This document shows, in pieces, positions 18,907-26,844 of a stretch of 64,000 nucleotides of DNA (position 1 is the first letter of the stretch; every line of letters starts with the position of its first letter). This stretch comes from VXRN01 sp963664365. GTDB taxonomy: Bacteria > Chloroflexota > Dehalococcoidia > Lucifugimonadales > UBA1123. The notes below the pieces were generated by a model that was given only the letters and a program-made list of their open reading frames with translations, had not been told where the DNA came from and made no database searches. Made by a program: the position numbers and the translations under genes. Location of the stretch: positions 1,922,001 through 1,986,000 of the forward strand of contig OY761144.1 in NCBI GenBank assembly GCA_963664365.1. Reading direction: 5' to 3'.

Positions 18907-19290
18907 ACTGTCATTCTGAGCGGAGCGAAGAATCTAAAGTGACTGTCTTACATCTTCGTACCATTCTGTCGACAAGTCCTTCCACCGGGGGTTCATCGAC
19001 TCGATCAGCGCCACCTTCTTGCTCCGCCGCCAACTTTTGATCTGTTTCTCGCGCTCGATGGCGGCAGCAACGTCGGAAGTCTCTTCAAAGTAGGCAAGCC
19101 AGGTAATGTTGTACTTCTTGGTAAAGCCGTCCGCAAGTTTGTGCTTGTGCTCATAGACCCTTCTCTCGATGTCGTTGGTAACGCCGACATAGAGGGTTCT
19201 CCGGCTGTTGGTCATGATGTAAACGTAGTACTGACTATCTTGGCTTGTGTTCATGGACTTTAGATTCCTCGCTGCGCTCGGAATGACAGT
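18907..19290. mobile_element. Minimal GIY-YIG cassette bounded by a 34-bp inverted repeat
   Basis: The ends are inverted copies of about 34 bases: 18907-18940 (actgtcattctgagcg...) and the complement of 19257-19290 (starting actgtcattccgagcg). I count 31 matching positions. Between them lies only one gene, a GIY-YIG nuclease on the minus strand. The stop TAG (18934-18936) is inside the left repeat and the start (19254) lies three bases outside the right repeat. Total about 384 bases. Short repeats of this type are scattered in many environmental genomes; a repeat-bounded nuclease fits a homing-like element. Confidence 0.65.
18934..19254 (-). CDS. GIY-YIG endonuclease, small single-domain type
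   Basis: A 106-residue protein. The GIY-YIG core is YYVYIMTNSRRTLYVGVTNDI; the family's Arg is in ERRVYEHK and the Glu in AAIEREKQIKSW. It matches the YhbQ-like group of small nucleases. An open frame goes back to 19359 but is read through the inverted repeat, so ATG 19254 is taken. The stop lies inside the opposite repeat, so the frame fills the cassette exactly. Catalytic residues look intact. Confidence 0.85.
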   Translation of the reverse strand: MNTSQDSQYYVYIMTNSRRTLYVGVTNDIERRVYEHKHKLADGFTKKYNITWLAYFEETSDVAAAIEREKQIKSWRRSKKVALIESMNPRWKDLSTEWYEDVRQSL

Positions 19291-19395
19291 TGGGGCTGGG
19301 AATGGCGATTGACGGGTGCGTCCAAGAAGTTCACGGCGAGCTTGGATTGGGGCAGTCAATGTTAGGTTCGCCGTCCTCGTTGGTTTGGATTATGC

Positions 19396-20649
19396 TCATT
19401 CGCAGGGTTTGCCCCGCCAGACTAGTGGTTCGCCTGTCTCAGCGTCCAGGACGCCTTCGAGTTTGGGCGGGTTGTTCGGGTCGGCGCAGGCGTCGTCGAG
19501 TTGGGCCTGGGTTAGACCTGTGACTTGAGATGTGATAATCCCATCGACAGGTTCGTAGAAGTACGTGCCGGACAGATTCGTATTGCGGAGAGTCGCACCG
19601 GACATATCGGTTCTCGCGATCTTCGCGCCGGACAGATCCGAGCCGAGAATTTCAGCCCCTGAGAGTTTTGAGTGAAGAAAGAGAGCATTGGATAGATCCG
19701 AATCCGCGATTGTAACGCCGGAGAGGATCGCATTCGTAAAGTATGTGTCGGATAGGTCCACGTCAGAGAGTTCTGCATCGGACATATTCGCGCTATAAAG
19801 GGGAAGGTCGGGCATAACCAATCGGCGCATTTTCGCTCTGGATAGATTGATCCCCCAAGTAGTCGCGCCGGTAAAGTCTACGTTGGCGAGGTCCGCGTTC
19901 TTTAGTACTGCACCTCGGAGAAACGCATTAGATAGATCCGCGTCAAAGATATTGGCATGGGATAGCTCCGCATAGTGAAGCATTGCGCCGGACAGATTTG
20001 CGTCTCCTATCGATGTGTAAGTGAGATCAACCCCCATCAAGTCCAAAGCGAATCCTTCACTCTTTTCGAGGTCGACCTGCGTCTCGTTTCGTGTACCTAT
20101 CTGCTTGACGGCGGTCCTGACATCCTCTCGGCACAAGTGACGCTTGGAAGGGTCTGCGTTCTGCTCGACCAATTTTGCTTCATACTCTTTATCTGCTGTG
20201 GGATGGCGCGCGAAGGCGCTTAGCACACTCATGACCTGGACGTGATAGTTCTCAGGGTGGTCCTCTGCCAAACGTCGCAGGGCATATATTCCTGCCAAAC
20301 GAACTGAGACGGCGCTGCTGCCAAGCATTGCGGCGCCTCGTTCGTACCGTTCATTTAGCAAGCTCTGCTGTGCTGTGTCGGCTTGGCGTTGAGACGCCGT
20401 CGCCTGTGTGTCGGCTACCAGGCCGCGCCATATCGCTAGGGGCAGGGCGACCGAGCCTGCCATGATGAAACCGATGTTGCGAATCGTCGTGCTGCCGGAC
20501 TCTTCGCCGCTCAGCCAGTCCCAGAATACAACCGTCAGAATGATCTCGACGGCCAATATGATGGCCGCGATGGTAAGCCAGAAGCCGGGGGACTCCGGCA
20601 GTCCGAGCCTGGATAGAAGATTGCGGACAGGGTTAGGCAGTTTCATCAT
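19396..20649 (-). CDS. Membrane-anchored pentapeptide-repeat protein
   Basis: A 417-residue protein. Residues about 22-45 and 58-78 are two hydrophobic segments. A helical domain follows (about 80-200, with ERGAAMLGSSAVSVRLAGIY, seen in other pentapeptide-repeat membrane proteins). From about 205 to 370 runs a series of A(D/N)LSx-type repeats (ANLSGAMLHYAELSHANIFD and on) that would fold into a right-handed square helix. The C-terminal part begins VTGLTQAQLDDACAD and ends WRGKPCE, as in relatives. The repeats would lie in the cytoplasm after the membrane hairpin. The role of such proteins is mostly unknown. Confidence 0.85.
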   Translation of the reverse strand: MMKLPNPVRNLLSRLGLPESPGFWLTIAAIILAVEIILTVVFWDWLSGEESGSTTIRNIGFIMAGSVALPLAIWRGLVADTQATASQRQADTAQQSLLNERYERGAAMLGSSAVSVRLAGIYALRRLAEDHPENYHVQVMSVLSAFARHPTADKEYEAKLVEQNADPSKRHLCREDVRTAVKQIGTRNETQVDLEKSEGFALDLMGVDLTYTSIGDANLSGAMLHYAELSHANIFDADLSNAFLRGAVLKNADLANVDFTGATTWGINLSRAKMRRLVMPDLPLYSANMSDAELSDVDLSDTYFTNAILSGVTIADSDLSNALFLHSKLSGAEILGSDLSGAKIARTDMSGATLRNTNLSGTYFYEPVDGIITSQVTGLTQAQLDDACADPNNPPKLEGVLDAETGEPLVWRGKPCE

Positions 20650-20662
20650 TCACTCACCAGCA

Positions 20663-20887
20663 TCAGTATACGTCCAATCCGAAGTCGGGGTGTCCAGCGC
20701 CCTGCTGGGCAAGCTCTCCGACGCAGAAGACCTTTGGCCTGATGGTCGCGCCGACGTCGTTAAGGAGGTTGGTGAGAGGGCCGTAGGTGGAGCGTTCGCC
20801 GGTGGCTCCGCCGGACGCGCGGACGCGGCGGAGGTCGGAGAGGTAGTCTTCGACGATTGAGGTCAGCTTGGCTGCGGCGGCTGGCAT
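20663..20887 (-). pseudogene. N-terminal remnant of a restriction-modification enzyme
   Basis: Seventy-four codons starting MPAAAAKLTSIVEDYLSDLR, then YGPLTNLLNDVGATIRPKVFCV and QQGAGHPDFGLDVY. This is the start of large type ISP / type IIG-like methylase-nuclease proteins (usually over 1,000 residues). The frame ends with a stop immediately after DVY. Only this stub remains, between the pentapeptide gene and repeat DNA. Confidence 0.65.
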
Positions 20888-20896
20888 GGGCGTATT

Positions 20897-20990
20897 TTAG
20901 TGGATAGTGGATAGTTTTTGGTTTTGAGTTTAGGGGTGTCAGAAGCAGGATTTACGGGATAGACGGGATTTTCAGGATGGGGTGATGGGG
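20897..20990. repeat. Dispersed repeats in a gap
   Basis: The gap holds tagtggatagtggatag (also at 4814-4842) and agaagcaggatttacgggat followed by ttcaggatgggg. The latter matches the sequence around 5978-6015. It carries no gene. Confidence 0.7.
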
Positions 20991-21001
20991 GAGATGGTCT
21001 T

Positions 21002-21892
21002 CTAAGGCTTCAGTCTATCGCGGATTAGTTGGGTGGCGCGGTGGGCTTGGACGCCTAGGGCTACGTTGATGTCGCCGGAGTTGTAGTCGGCTATGGTTCT
21101 TCCCTTCTGCTCGCCCTCTTCTATGGCGTGGACGGCGGCCTTGCGATATTGGATGAGGGACGGATCGAGTACGGCGGCGATGGCCAGGGGGTCGCAGAGG
21201 TCGAAATGGTCGCGGTCCGGGTGAATGTCGAACCAGCCCTTTATGAGACGGACGGCGAGTCGCTCGCTGGGAGATTCGTCGGCCTGCCAATCGCCTTCTC
21301 TCGTGAAGAAGACCTGGCGGCAGACATCGAGTCCGATCAGGGATACGGGCGCTCCGGACTCGAAGACGACGTTGGCGGCACGGGGGTCGCAGTAGGTGTT
21401 GAACTCCGCGTGCGGGGTTATGTTGCCGGGGACTTCGACGGCGCCGCCCATGACGATGATCTCTTTTACGTGGTCGCGCAGGTCGGGGCGGTCGATAAGG
21501 GCCTGGCCGACGTTGGTGAGCGGACCGAGGGCGATGATAACGAGGTCGCCGGAGCGCCGTAGGGCGGCTTCTTGGATATAGGCGGCGGCGGGCTCGGGTC
21601 GGGTCGCTGATTGGGATTCGGGTATCGGTACGCTCAGTCCGCCGGGGCCATGGAAGTCGTATGCGTACTCGAACTCGCCGGTGAGTGGGGTATCCGCGCC
21701 GCGGTACACGGGCATATCGGAGCGTCCCAGAAGGGCCATGAGGTCGAGGGCGTTGCTGGTGGTGTCGTCGAGGTTCGCGTTGCCGCCGACGGTGGTCAGG
21801 GCGATGACGTCGAGCTCGGGCGAGTTGAGGGCGTTGATGAAGGCGACGGCGTCGTCCGTGCCGGGGTCGGTGTCTATGATGTACTTGGTCAT
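21002..21892 (-). CDS. Inosine/uridine-preferring nucleoside hydrolase family
   Basis: A 296-residue protein that by family cleaves the N-glycosidic bond of nucleosides. The Ca-binding Asp cluster DTDPGTDDA lies at the N-terminus. It is followed by TTVGGNANLDDTTSNAL, VYRGADTPL, ALGPLTNVGQAL and EIIVMGGAVEVPGN. The HAEFNTYCDPRAANVVF segment and the closing DPLAIAAVLDP complete the site. Start ATG 21892 with AAAGG upstream; the longer frame to 22114 is read through repeats. It stands alone, with no obvious operon partner. Confidence 0.9.
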   Translation of the reverse strand: MTKYIIDTDPGTDDAVAFINALNSPELDVIALTTVGGNANLDDTTSNALDLMALLGRSDMPVYRGADTPLTGEFEYAYDFHGPGGLSVPIPESQSATRPEPAAAYIQEAALRRSGDLVIIALGPLTNVGQALIDRPDLRDHVKEIIVMGGAVEVPGNITPHAEFNTYCDPRAANVVFESGAPVSLIGLDVCRQVFFTREGDWQADESPSERLAVRLIKGWFDIHPDRDHFDLCDPLAIAAVLDPSLIQYRKAAVHAIEEGEQKGRTIADYNSGDINVALGVQAHRATQLIRDRLKP

Positions 21893-21994
21893 GGCGCAGC
21901 CTTTCAGCTTTAGGGTAGCACGAATGGGGCTTTCGTAGTTACGCTCAAGGGAGAGGGGGTATGTTGACTGATATTCGTAGTCGCTTGGCGCATC

Positions 21995-22160
21995 GAGATT
22001 GGGCCGATGTTGCCGGTCAACAACCTTGCAAATCAGGCGTGACAGTCCGTAATTGCAAGGATGATAGCCTGTCGTTTGAGATTGGGCCGATATTGCCGCC
22101 CAACAACCTTGCAAATCCGGCGTGACAGTCCATAATTACAAGGATGATAGTCCGTCGTGT
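21995..22160. repeat. Imperfect 83-bp tandem duplication covering the next gene's start
   Basis: Two copies, at 21995-22077 and 22078-22160, differ at roughly ten positions. Both hold gagattgggccgat, caacaaccttgcaaatc and aaggatgatag. In copy 2 the last element is the ATG (22144) of the ATPase gene. In copy 1 the equivalent ATG (about 22060) opens a frame of about 25 codons that ends before the true start. The stretch before it (21893-21994) contains an arm of the dispersed palindrome. Confidence 0.85.
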
Positions 22161-23310
22161 ACAGGCACAACTACACAAACTGCTTTCGGAGTACCCCGCC
22201 GTCGCGCTGCTCGGACCGCGCCAGGTCGGGAAGACGACGCTCGCCCTCGAAATCGCGGAGACGCTCGACTCGGTGTACCTCGACCTCGAATCTCCCGCCG
22301 ACCGGGCGAGACTCTCCGATCCCGAACTGTACTTGGCGGACCACGAGAAGCGGCTCGTAATCCTCGATGAGGTACATCGTATGCCCGACCTGTTCCAGAG
22401 TCTGCGCGGCGCGATCGACCGCGGGAGGCGTCAGGGAAGGAGGTCGGGGCGGTTCCTTCTGCTGGGCTCGGCCTCGATGGACCTGCTGCGGCAGTCGGGC
22501 GAGACTCTCGCCGGGCGCATCGCCTATCTCGAACTCGGCCCATTCGACGCGCCGGAGGTGGGCGCAGACAGCCTCGATACCCTCTGGGTGAGAGGCGGAT
22601 TCCCCGACAGCTTCCTGGCCCGCGACGACGACGGCAGCCTGACGTGGCGCGAGAACTTCATAGGCGCCTACCTCGAACGCGACGTCCCCCAGTTCGGCCC
22701 GCGCATTCCGGCCGAGACACTCAGGCGCTTCTGGGTGATGCTCGCCCATACGCAGGGCGGTCTGCTCAACGCGGCGGCGCTGGCGCGCGGTCTCGGCGTG
22801 GACGGCAAGACGGTTTTCCGCTACCTGGATCTCATGGTTGACCTCCTGCTGGCTCGCCGACTCACGCCATGGCGCAGGAACGTCGGCAAGCGTCTCGTGA
22901 AGTCTCCGAAGGTCTATGTGCGAGACAGCGGGATCGTCCACGCCCTTCTCGGTCTCGGCTCCAAGGAGGACATCATCGGCCATCCCGTCGTCGGCGCAAG
23001 CTGGGAAGGGTTTGTCATCGAGACCCTTCTGTCCGTCGCTCCGAACCGCGCCGAGGCCAGTTTCTACCGCGCGTCCGGCGGGGCTGAGATCGACCTAATC
23101 CTCACCCTGCCGGGCCGCGAACCCTGGGCAATCGAGGTCAAGCGCAGCCTCGACCCTCGACCGCGCAAGGGGTTTCACAGCGCGTGCCAAGACGTCCTGC
23201 CCGAAGCCAAGTTCGTCGTCTATCCCGGCGCCGAGCGTTACCGAATCTCTGAAGACACCGAAGCGGTTTCCGTCATCGACCTTGCTTATGACGTCGCGGG
23301 AGCGGGTTGA
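22144..23310 (+). CDS. AAA_14 / DUF4143 ATPase
   Basis: A 388-residue protein. Walker A is LLGPRQVGKTT and Walker B is LVILDEVHRMP. SGRFLLLGSASMDLLRQSGETLAGR is the usual AAA_14 middle, a helical wing follows, and the C-terminal DUF4143 part contains GAEIDLILT and AIEVKRS, a PD-(D/E)XK-like D...EVK arrangement. The family is common and patchily spread; its role is unclear. Start ATG 22144 lies in the second copy of a tandem repeat. It is convergent with the SDR gene, with only 17 bases between. Confidence 0.88.
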   Translation: MIVRRVQAQLHKLLSEYPAVALLGPRQVGKTTLALEIAETLDSVYLDLESPADRARLSDPELYLADHEKRLVILDEVHRMPDLFQSLRGAIDRGRRQGRRSGRFLLLGSASMDLLRQSGETLAGRIAYLELGPFDAPEVGADSLDTLWVRGGFPDSFLARDDDGSLTWRENFIGAYLERDVPQFGPRIPAETLRRFWVMLAHTQGGLLNAAALARGLGVDGKTVFRYLDLMVDLLLARRLTPWRRNVGKRLVKSPKVYVRDSGIVHALLGLGSKEDIIGHPVVGASWEGFVIETLLSVAPNRAEASFYRASGGAEIDLILTLPGREPWAIEVKRSLDPRPRKGFHSACQDVLPEAKFVVYPGAERYRISEDTEAVSVIDLAYDVAGAG

Positions 23311-23327
23311 CGGCGAACGCCGCCGCT

Positions 23328-24293
23328 CTATGCGCCATGACGGGCTTGTGTTGCGGCGACAAAGGCGTCCCATGTTTGGGCTGAGGTGTAATTGGGCCTG
23401 AATCCGGTCTCTTCTGAGAGTTTGCGGGTGTCGGCGGTCCAGCGGTGGCGGATGAAGTTGAGGCCGCACGATGGGGAGTCGTTCTGGATGCGGAGATGCC
23501 AGCCGATTGAGATCAGTCCTGCCCAAGCGAAGTAGGGCAATGTAAGGGTTCTGGCTCCCATCTTGGCGGCCATTTGGCTCCATCTAATCGTACCATTGCC
23601 CGCGACGTTGAAGACGCCGGACGGCCTACGCTCTAGGCAGGCGGCCAGGACGGCGGTCAGGTCGTCTTCGTGGAGAAACTGCATGTCGGGGTCGGCGCCC
23701 GCTATGGACGGCAGCAGCGACTTTCGGAAGGCGTCTGCTATGAAACTGCTGGAGTTGGGGCCGAGGACGGGGCAGGCTCGCAGGACGGTTACGGCCACGG
23801 ACGGGTTTCGCGCGGCGAAGTCGGCAAGGCGTGACTCGGACTCCAGCTTGTCCTCGCTATACAGGAATCCGGGGATTGGGCGAGCGGGATGGTCTTCTGT
23901 GAGAAAGTCGGGGTTGTCGGGATGCGCGCCATAGACGGAGGTACTGCTGAGATAGAGGATGTGTCGGACATCGGCGGCGGCGCAGGCTTCGATGACGTTC
24001 TCTGTCCCGGTGACGTTGACTCGACGGGAGACATCGCGCCTGCGTCCGGGATTGAGCATGTACGCCAGGTGGACTACGGAGTCGATGCGGCGCTTGGCGA
24101 AGAGGTCTGGGAACGGGTCTCCGATGTCGTGGGGGACGAAATTTACGCGGTCGGAGTCATGGAAGTCGGGGCGTCGGATGTCGGTGGCTAGGACGAACTC
24201 GACGTTTCCGTCCGAGATCAGCGACCGGACCAATTTGCCGCCGACGTAGCCGGACGCGCCGGTGACGGCGACCCTGAGCGGCGAGTCAGTCAT
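23328..24293 (-). CDS. NAD-dependent epimerase/dehydratase (extended SDR)
   Basis: A 321-residue Rossmann protein. The cofactor site is VAVTGASGYVGGKLV; ATDIRR binds the adenosine end. YLSSTSVYG holds the catalytic Ser, and YSEDK holds the Tyr-xxx-Lys pair. The C-terminal part is that of nucleotide-sugar epimerases. The substrate is unknown. The ATG lies within an eight-base overlap (ATGACTGA) with the end of the upstream unknown gene, so the two are translationally coupled. Last gene of the minus-strand sugar cluster. Confidence 0.87.
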   Translation of the reverse strand: MTDSPLRVAVTGASGYVGGKLVRSLISDGNVEFVLATDIRRPDFHDSDRVNFVPHDIGDPFPDLFAKRRIDSVVHLAYMLNPGRRRDVSRRVNVTGTENVIEACAAADVRHILYLSSTSVYGAHPDNPDFLTEDHPARPIPGFLYSEDKLESESRLADFAARNPSVAVTVLRACPVLGPNSSSFIADAFRKSLLPSIAGADPDMQFLHEDDLTAVLAACLERRPSGVFNVAGNGTIRWSQMAAKMGARTLTLPYFAWAGLISIGWHLRIQNDSPSCGLNFIRHRWTADTRKLSEETGFRPNYTSAQTWDAFVAATQARHGA

Positions 24294-24657
24294 CCTCCAC
24301 GAAGTCCGTGAAGTCGAATTTGAGCGAGCCGAATCCGGGTACGTCGAAGCCCATGCCGATCTTGCGTGGGCCGGGTTCGAGTCGAGCGCCGCTGACGCGG
24401 ACGACGATCGTCTTGTTCAGTGGCAGGGCCAGGGTGCGGTCGTTGGAGACCTCGGAGAAGGGAATTATGTCGCCGTCTAGGTCGAACTCGGCGGCGTCGA
24501 TGGGAAGCTCGCCCCCGTCTAGGGTTAGCGGGTGAACCGCGTGGGCGTAGCCTGAGCCAAGTTGGTTCCTCATGTGGAACTCGAAGCCGTCGGGGGTGTT
24601 CTTCAGGCTCCGCTTGACGTATAGCCTTCTGAGCAGGGAGGCGGGAATGGTTAGCAT
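24286..24657 (-). CDS. Unknown 123-residue protein of the sugar cluster
   Basis: No family recognised. It starts MLTIPASLLRRLYVKRSLKN and has FEFHMRNQLGSGYAHAVHPLTLDGG, ALPLNKTIVVRV and GMGFDVPGFGSLKFDFTDF. This looks like an all-beta soluble protein with no signal or membrane segment. It has a strong AGGAGG nine bases before its ATG, inside the end of the aldolase gene, and overlaps the next gene by eight bases. The tight packing argues for a real, co-translated product. Confidence 0.65.
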   Translation of the reverse strand: MLTIPASLLRRLYVKRSLKNTPDGFEFHMRNQLGSGYAHAVHPLTLDGGELPIDAAEFDLDGDIIPFSEVSNDRTLALPLNKTIVVRVSGARLEPGPRKIGMGFDVPGFGSLKFDFTDFVEDD

Positions 24658-24659
24658 GT

Positions 24660-25331
24660 TCAGGGGCCTCCTAAGTTCGGGTTGCGCATGGCGTAGATGG
24701 CGGCCTCGGCTTCTACGTACTCGGCCGGGATTTGCCTGACATCGCCGACGGCGCGGGCGGTCACGTAGATTTGAGATGCGCGCTCCACGAGCAAGCAGAT
24801 GTCCAGCGCTTCGTCGAGAGACCTTCCAACGGCAACGGCGCCGTGATTGGCGATGAAGGCGGCCTTCCTAGGGCCGAGAGCGGCGCAGACGTTGGCGGAA
24901 AGCTCCTCGGTTCCGGGGAAGGCGTAGTCTGACACGCGGACCTCGCCGCCGACGTACACGACAACCTCGTCTATGACGGGCGGCAGGCCAATGCCTAGAA
25001 CGGCCAGGACGCTGGAATAGACGGAGTGGGTGTGCAGGACGGCGTGAACGTCGGGGCGGGCGCGGTAGATGCCGACGTGCAGCAGGCTTTCGGAGGACGG
25101 GGGAAGGTCGCCATCCACCGAGTCGACGTCAAAGTCGGCAATTACGATGTCGTCTGCGGTCATGCCGGAGTACGGAACTCCGGAGGGCGTGACGGCCATG
25201 AGGTCTTCGGCGGAGTCGCGAGAGACGCGCGCGCTGACATTGCCCGCGGTGCCGACGACGAGGCCGAGGTCCGCCATGCGGCGGGCGGCGTCGGCGACGT
25301 TCTGCTTGTGTTGATGCCAGGCGCTTGTCAT
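24660..25331 (-). CDS. Class II aldolase/adducin family protein
   Basis: A 223-residue Zn-dependent enzyme of the L-fuculose-phosphate aldolase / ribulose-phosphate 4-epimerase group. GNVSARVS near residue 32, the PSSESLLHVGIY Glu, the HTHS pair of zinc His residues and the later NHG motif are all present. It could cleave or epimerise a phosphorylated sugar made by the FGGY kinase next door. It lies 52 bases after the kinase gene and two before the unknown gene. The precise substrate is open. Confidence 0.88.
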   Translation of the reverse strand: MTSAWHQHKQNVADAARRMADLGLVVGTAGNVSARVSRDSAEDLMAVTPSGVPYSGMTADDIVIADFDVDSVDGDLPPSSESLLHVGIYRARPDVHAVLHTHSVYSSVLAVLGIGLPPVIDEVVVYVGGEVRVSDYAFPGTEELSANVCAALGPRKAAFIANHGAVAVGRSLDEALDICLLVERASQIYVTARAVGDVRQIPAEYVEAEAAIYAMRNPNLGGP

Positions 25332-25383
25332 GGTGGTCTAGAGTTTAGCGATTGGGGCGCGGGGCTGCCAGCGACGGCCCGCG

Positions 25384-26844
25384 TCAGATCTGTATGTCGC
25401 CCAGAGACTGCTGGGTTTCGAGCCATGCTCGGTAGAGGTCTTCGTAGTCGGCGGCGGCGTGAGGGTCGGGGGCCACGGTTCGGGTGGCGTTGGCGGCGTC
25501 TGTCAGGGACGGGATTTCGCCGATAGCTGCGCGGGCGACGTTGGCGGCTCCGATTGCGGTTGACTCGGGGGAGTCTGAAACCTCTATGGGACGCCCAATC
25601 ACATCGGCCATGATTTGTACGAACGTCTTTGTCCGCGTCATGCCGCCGCCCAGGGAGACGCGGCGCGCGGTGATGCCGGCGACGCGCTCTGCCTGTTCGA
25701 GGTTGGCCCTGAGAGCGTAAGCCAGCCCTTCGAGCGACGCCCTGACGAGATGGGCGCGGGTCGGACCGCCGAGGGTCATGGGAACCGGAAAGACGATGCC
25801 GCCCATCCGCATACCCATGTCCATAATGGACGGGCCAAGCATCGCCATCGCGCCGTCGGAGCCGATGGGGACGGACTTAGCGAGAGAATCCATGCGACGG
25901 AAGGCCGACTCGTCGCGGTCGAACAGAGTATGGGCGAGCCAGCGGTAGGCGTTTCCGGCGTCGCCTGCGCTGCTCTCGACGGTCCAGAGTCCGGGGATCT
26001 GGAAGCAGCCGCTCCAGACGCTCATGTCATCTGCCAGTGTCGGCTGTGAGACTAGAAGCTGGACGGTCGCGCTCCACCCGGCGACGATGCCCGCGCATCC
26101 GGGGTCGAGTATGCCCGTGCCCACCAGGGAGCACTGCGTATCCGCTCCCGCGACCACGACGGGAGCGCCGAGCGGGAGTCCGGCGGCTGATTCAGACAGT
26201 GTACCGGCCGGTTCAACAGCGTCGCGCATCGGGACCGGAGAGAGCCGCAGACCAAGCTGGTCGAACATGCTGGTTGCCCAGGCGCGGCGGCGGAAGTCGA
26301 GAAGACCCGCGCCAGCTCCGAGGGTCGGCTCGCAGCCCATTTCTCCGGTGAGCATGAAGGCGAGCCAGTCGGCCAGAGCGAGTACGCGCGAGACTCTTTT
26401 GTATGAGTCCGGCCGCTGGTCTCTGAGCCATGCGAGCTTTCCGGCGGCCATCATGAACGCGGGACGGTGTCCGGTGGTTTGGTAGAGCAGGTTGCCGTGA
26501 ACGAGGTCGAGCGCTGCGCCTTGGAATACGGCGCGAAGGTCGGTGTTGGGGCCTGCGTATAGCGCGTTGGAATCGGAGTCGAGGAAGACCAAGGACTGAC
26601 GCTGGGAGGTGATGGCGACGGCGGCGATACTCCCCTGCCCTTTCGCGCATTCCCGAATGGCATCGCATATCGAAATCCAGCAGGCGCGGACGTCGAACTC
26701 GCGGGCGAGAGGAGAGTCGTTGGGATCGCTGAGATAAGTCCACGGGCGCGAAGTAGATGCGGTGACGCGCCCGCTCTCTCCGACCATGTGACACCGGATT
26801 GAGCTTGAACCGGCGTCTATCACCAGCACGGGGTCAGCGGACAT
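25384..26844 (-). CDS. FGGY-family carbohydrate kinase
   Basis: A 486-residue sugar kinase. The N-terminal phosphate motif is VLVIDAGSSSIRC; AVAITSQRQSLVF follows. The second lobe has VVAGADTQCSLVGTG, and LGGGMTRTKTFVQIMADVIGRP is the adenosine motif. Substrates in this family range from glycerol to xylulose, gluconate and fuculose; I cannot choose. An upstream ATG (26892) exists, but ATG 26844 begins the conserved strand and overlaps the dehydrogenase stop by 11 bases. Together with the aldolase and dehydrogenase it suggests a sugar or sugar-acid breakdown route. Confidence 0.88.
   Translation of the reverse strand: MSADPVLVIDAGSSSIRCHMVGESGRVTASTSRPWTYLSDPNDSPLAREFDVRACWISICDAIRECAKGQGSIAAVAITSQRQSLVFLDSDSNALYAGPNTDLRAVFQGAALDLVHGNLLYQTTGHRPAFMMAAGKLAWLRDQRPDSYKRVSRVLALADWLAFMLTGEMGCEPTLGAGAGLLDFRRRAWATSMFDQLGLRLSPVPMRDAVEPAGTLSESAAGLPLGAPVVVAGADTQCSLVGTGILDPGCAGIVAGWSATVQLLVSQPTLADDMSVWSGCFQIPGLWTVESSAGDAGNAYRWLAHTLFDRDESAFRRMDSLAKSVPIGSDGAMAMLGPSIMDMGMRMGGIVFPVPMTLGGPTRAHLVRASLEGLAYALRANLEQAERVAGITARRVSLGGGMTRTKTFVQIMADVIGRPIEVSDSPESTAIGAANVARAAIGEIPSLTDAANATRTVAPDPHAAADYEDLYRAWLETQQSLGDIQI

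Noticed and set aside
23311..23327. Small GGCG-AA-CGCC hairpin between convergent genes as a terminator
   Set aside because: The stem is four bases with no T-run; too weak to call.
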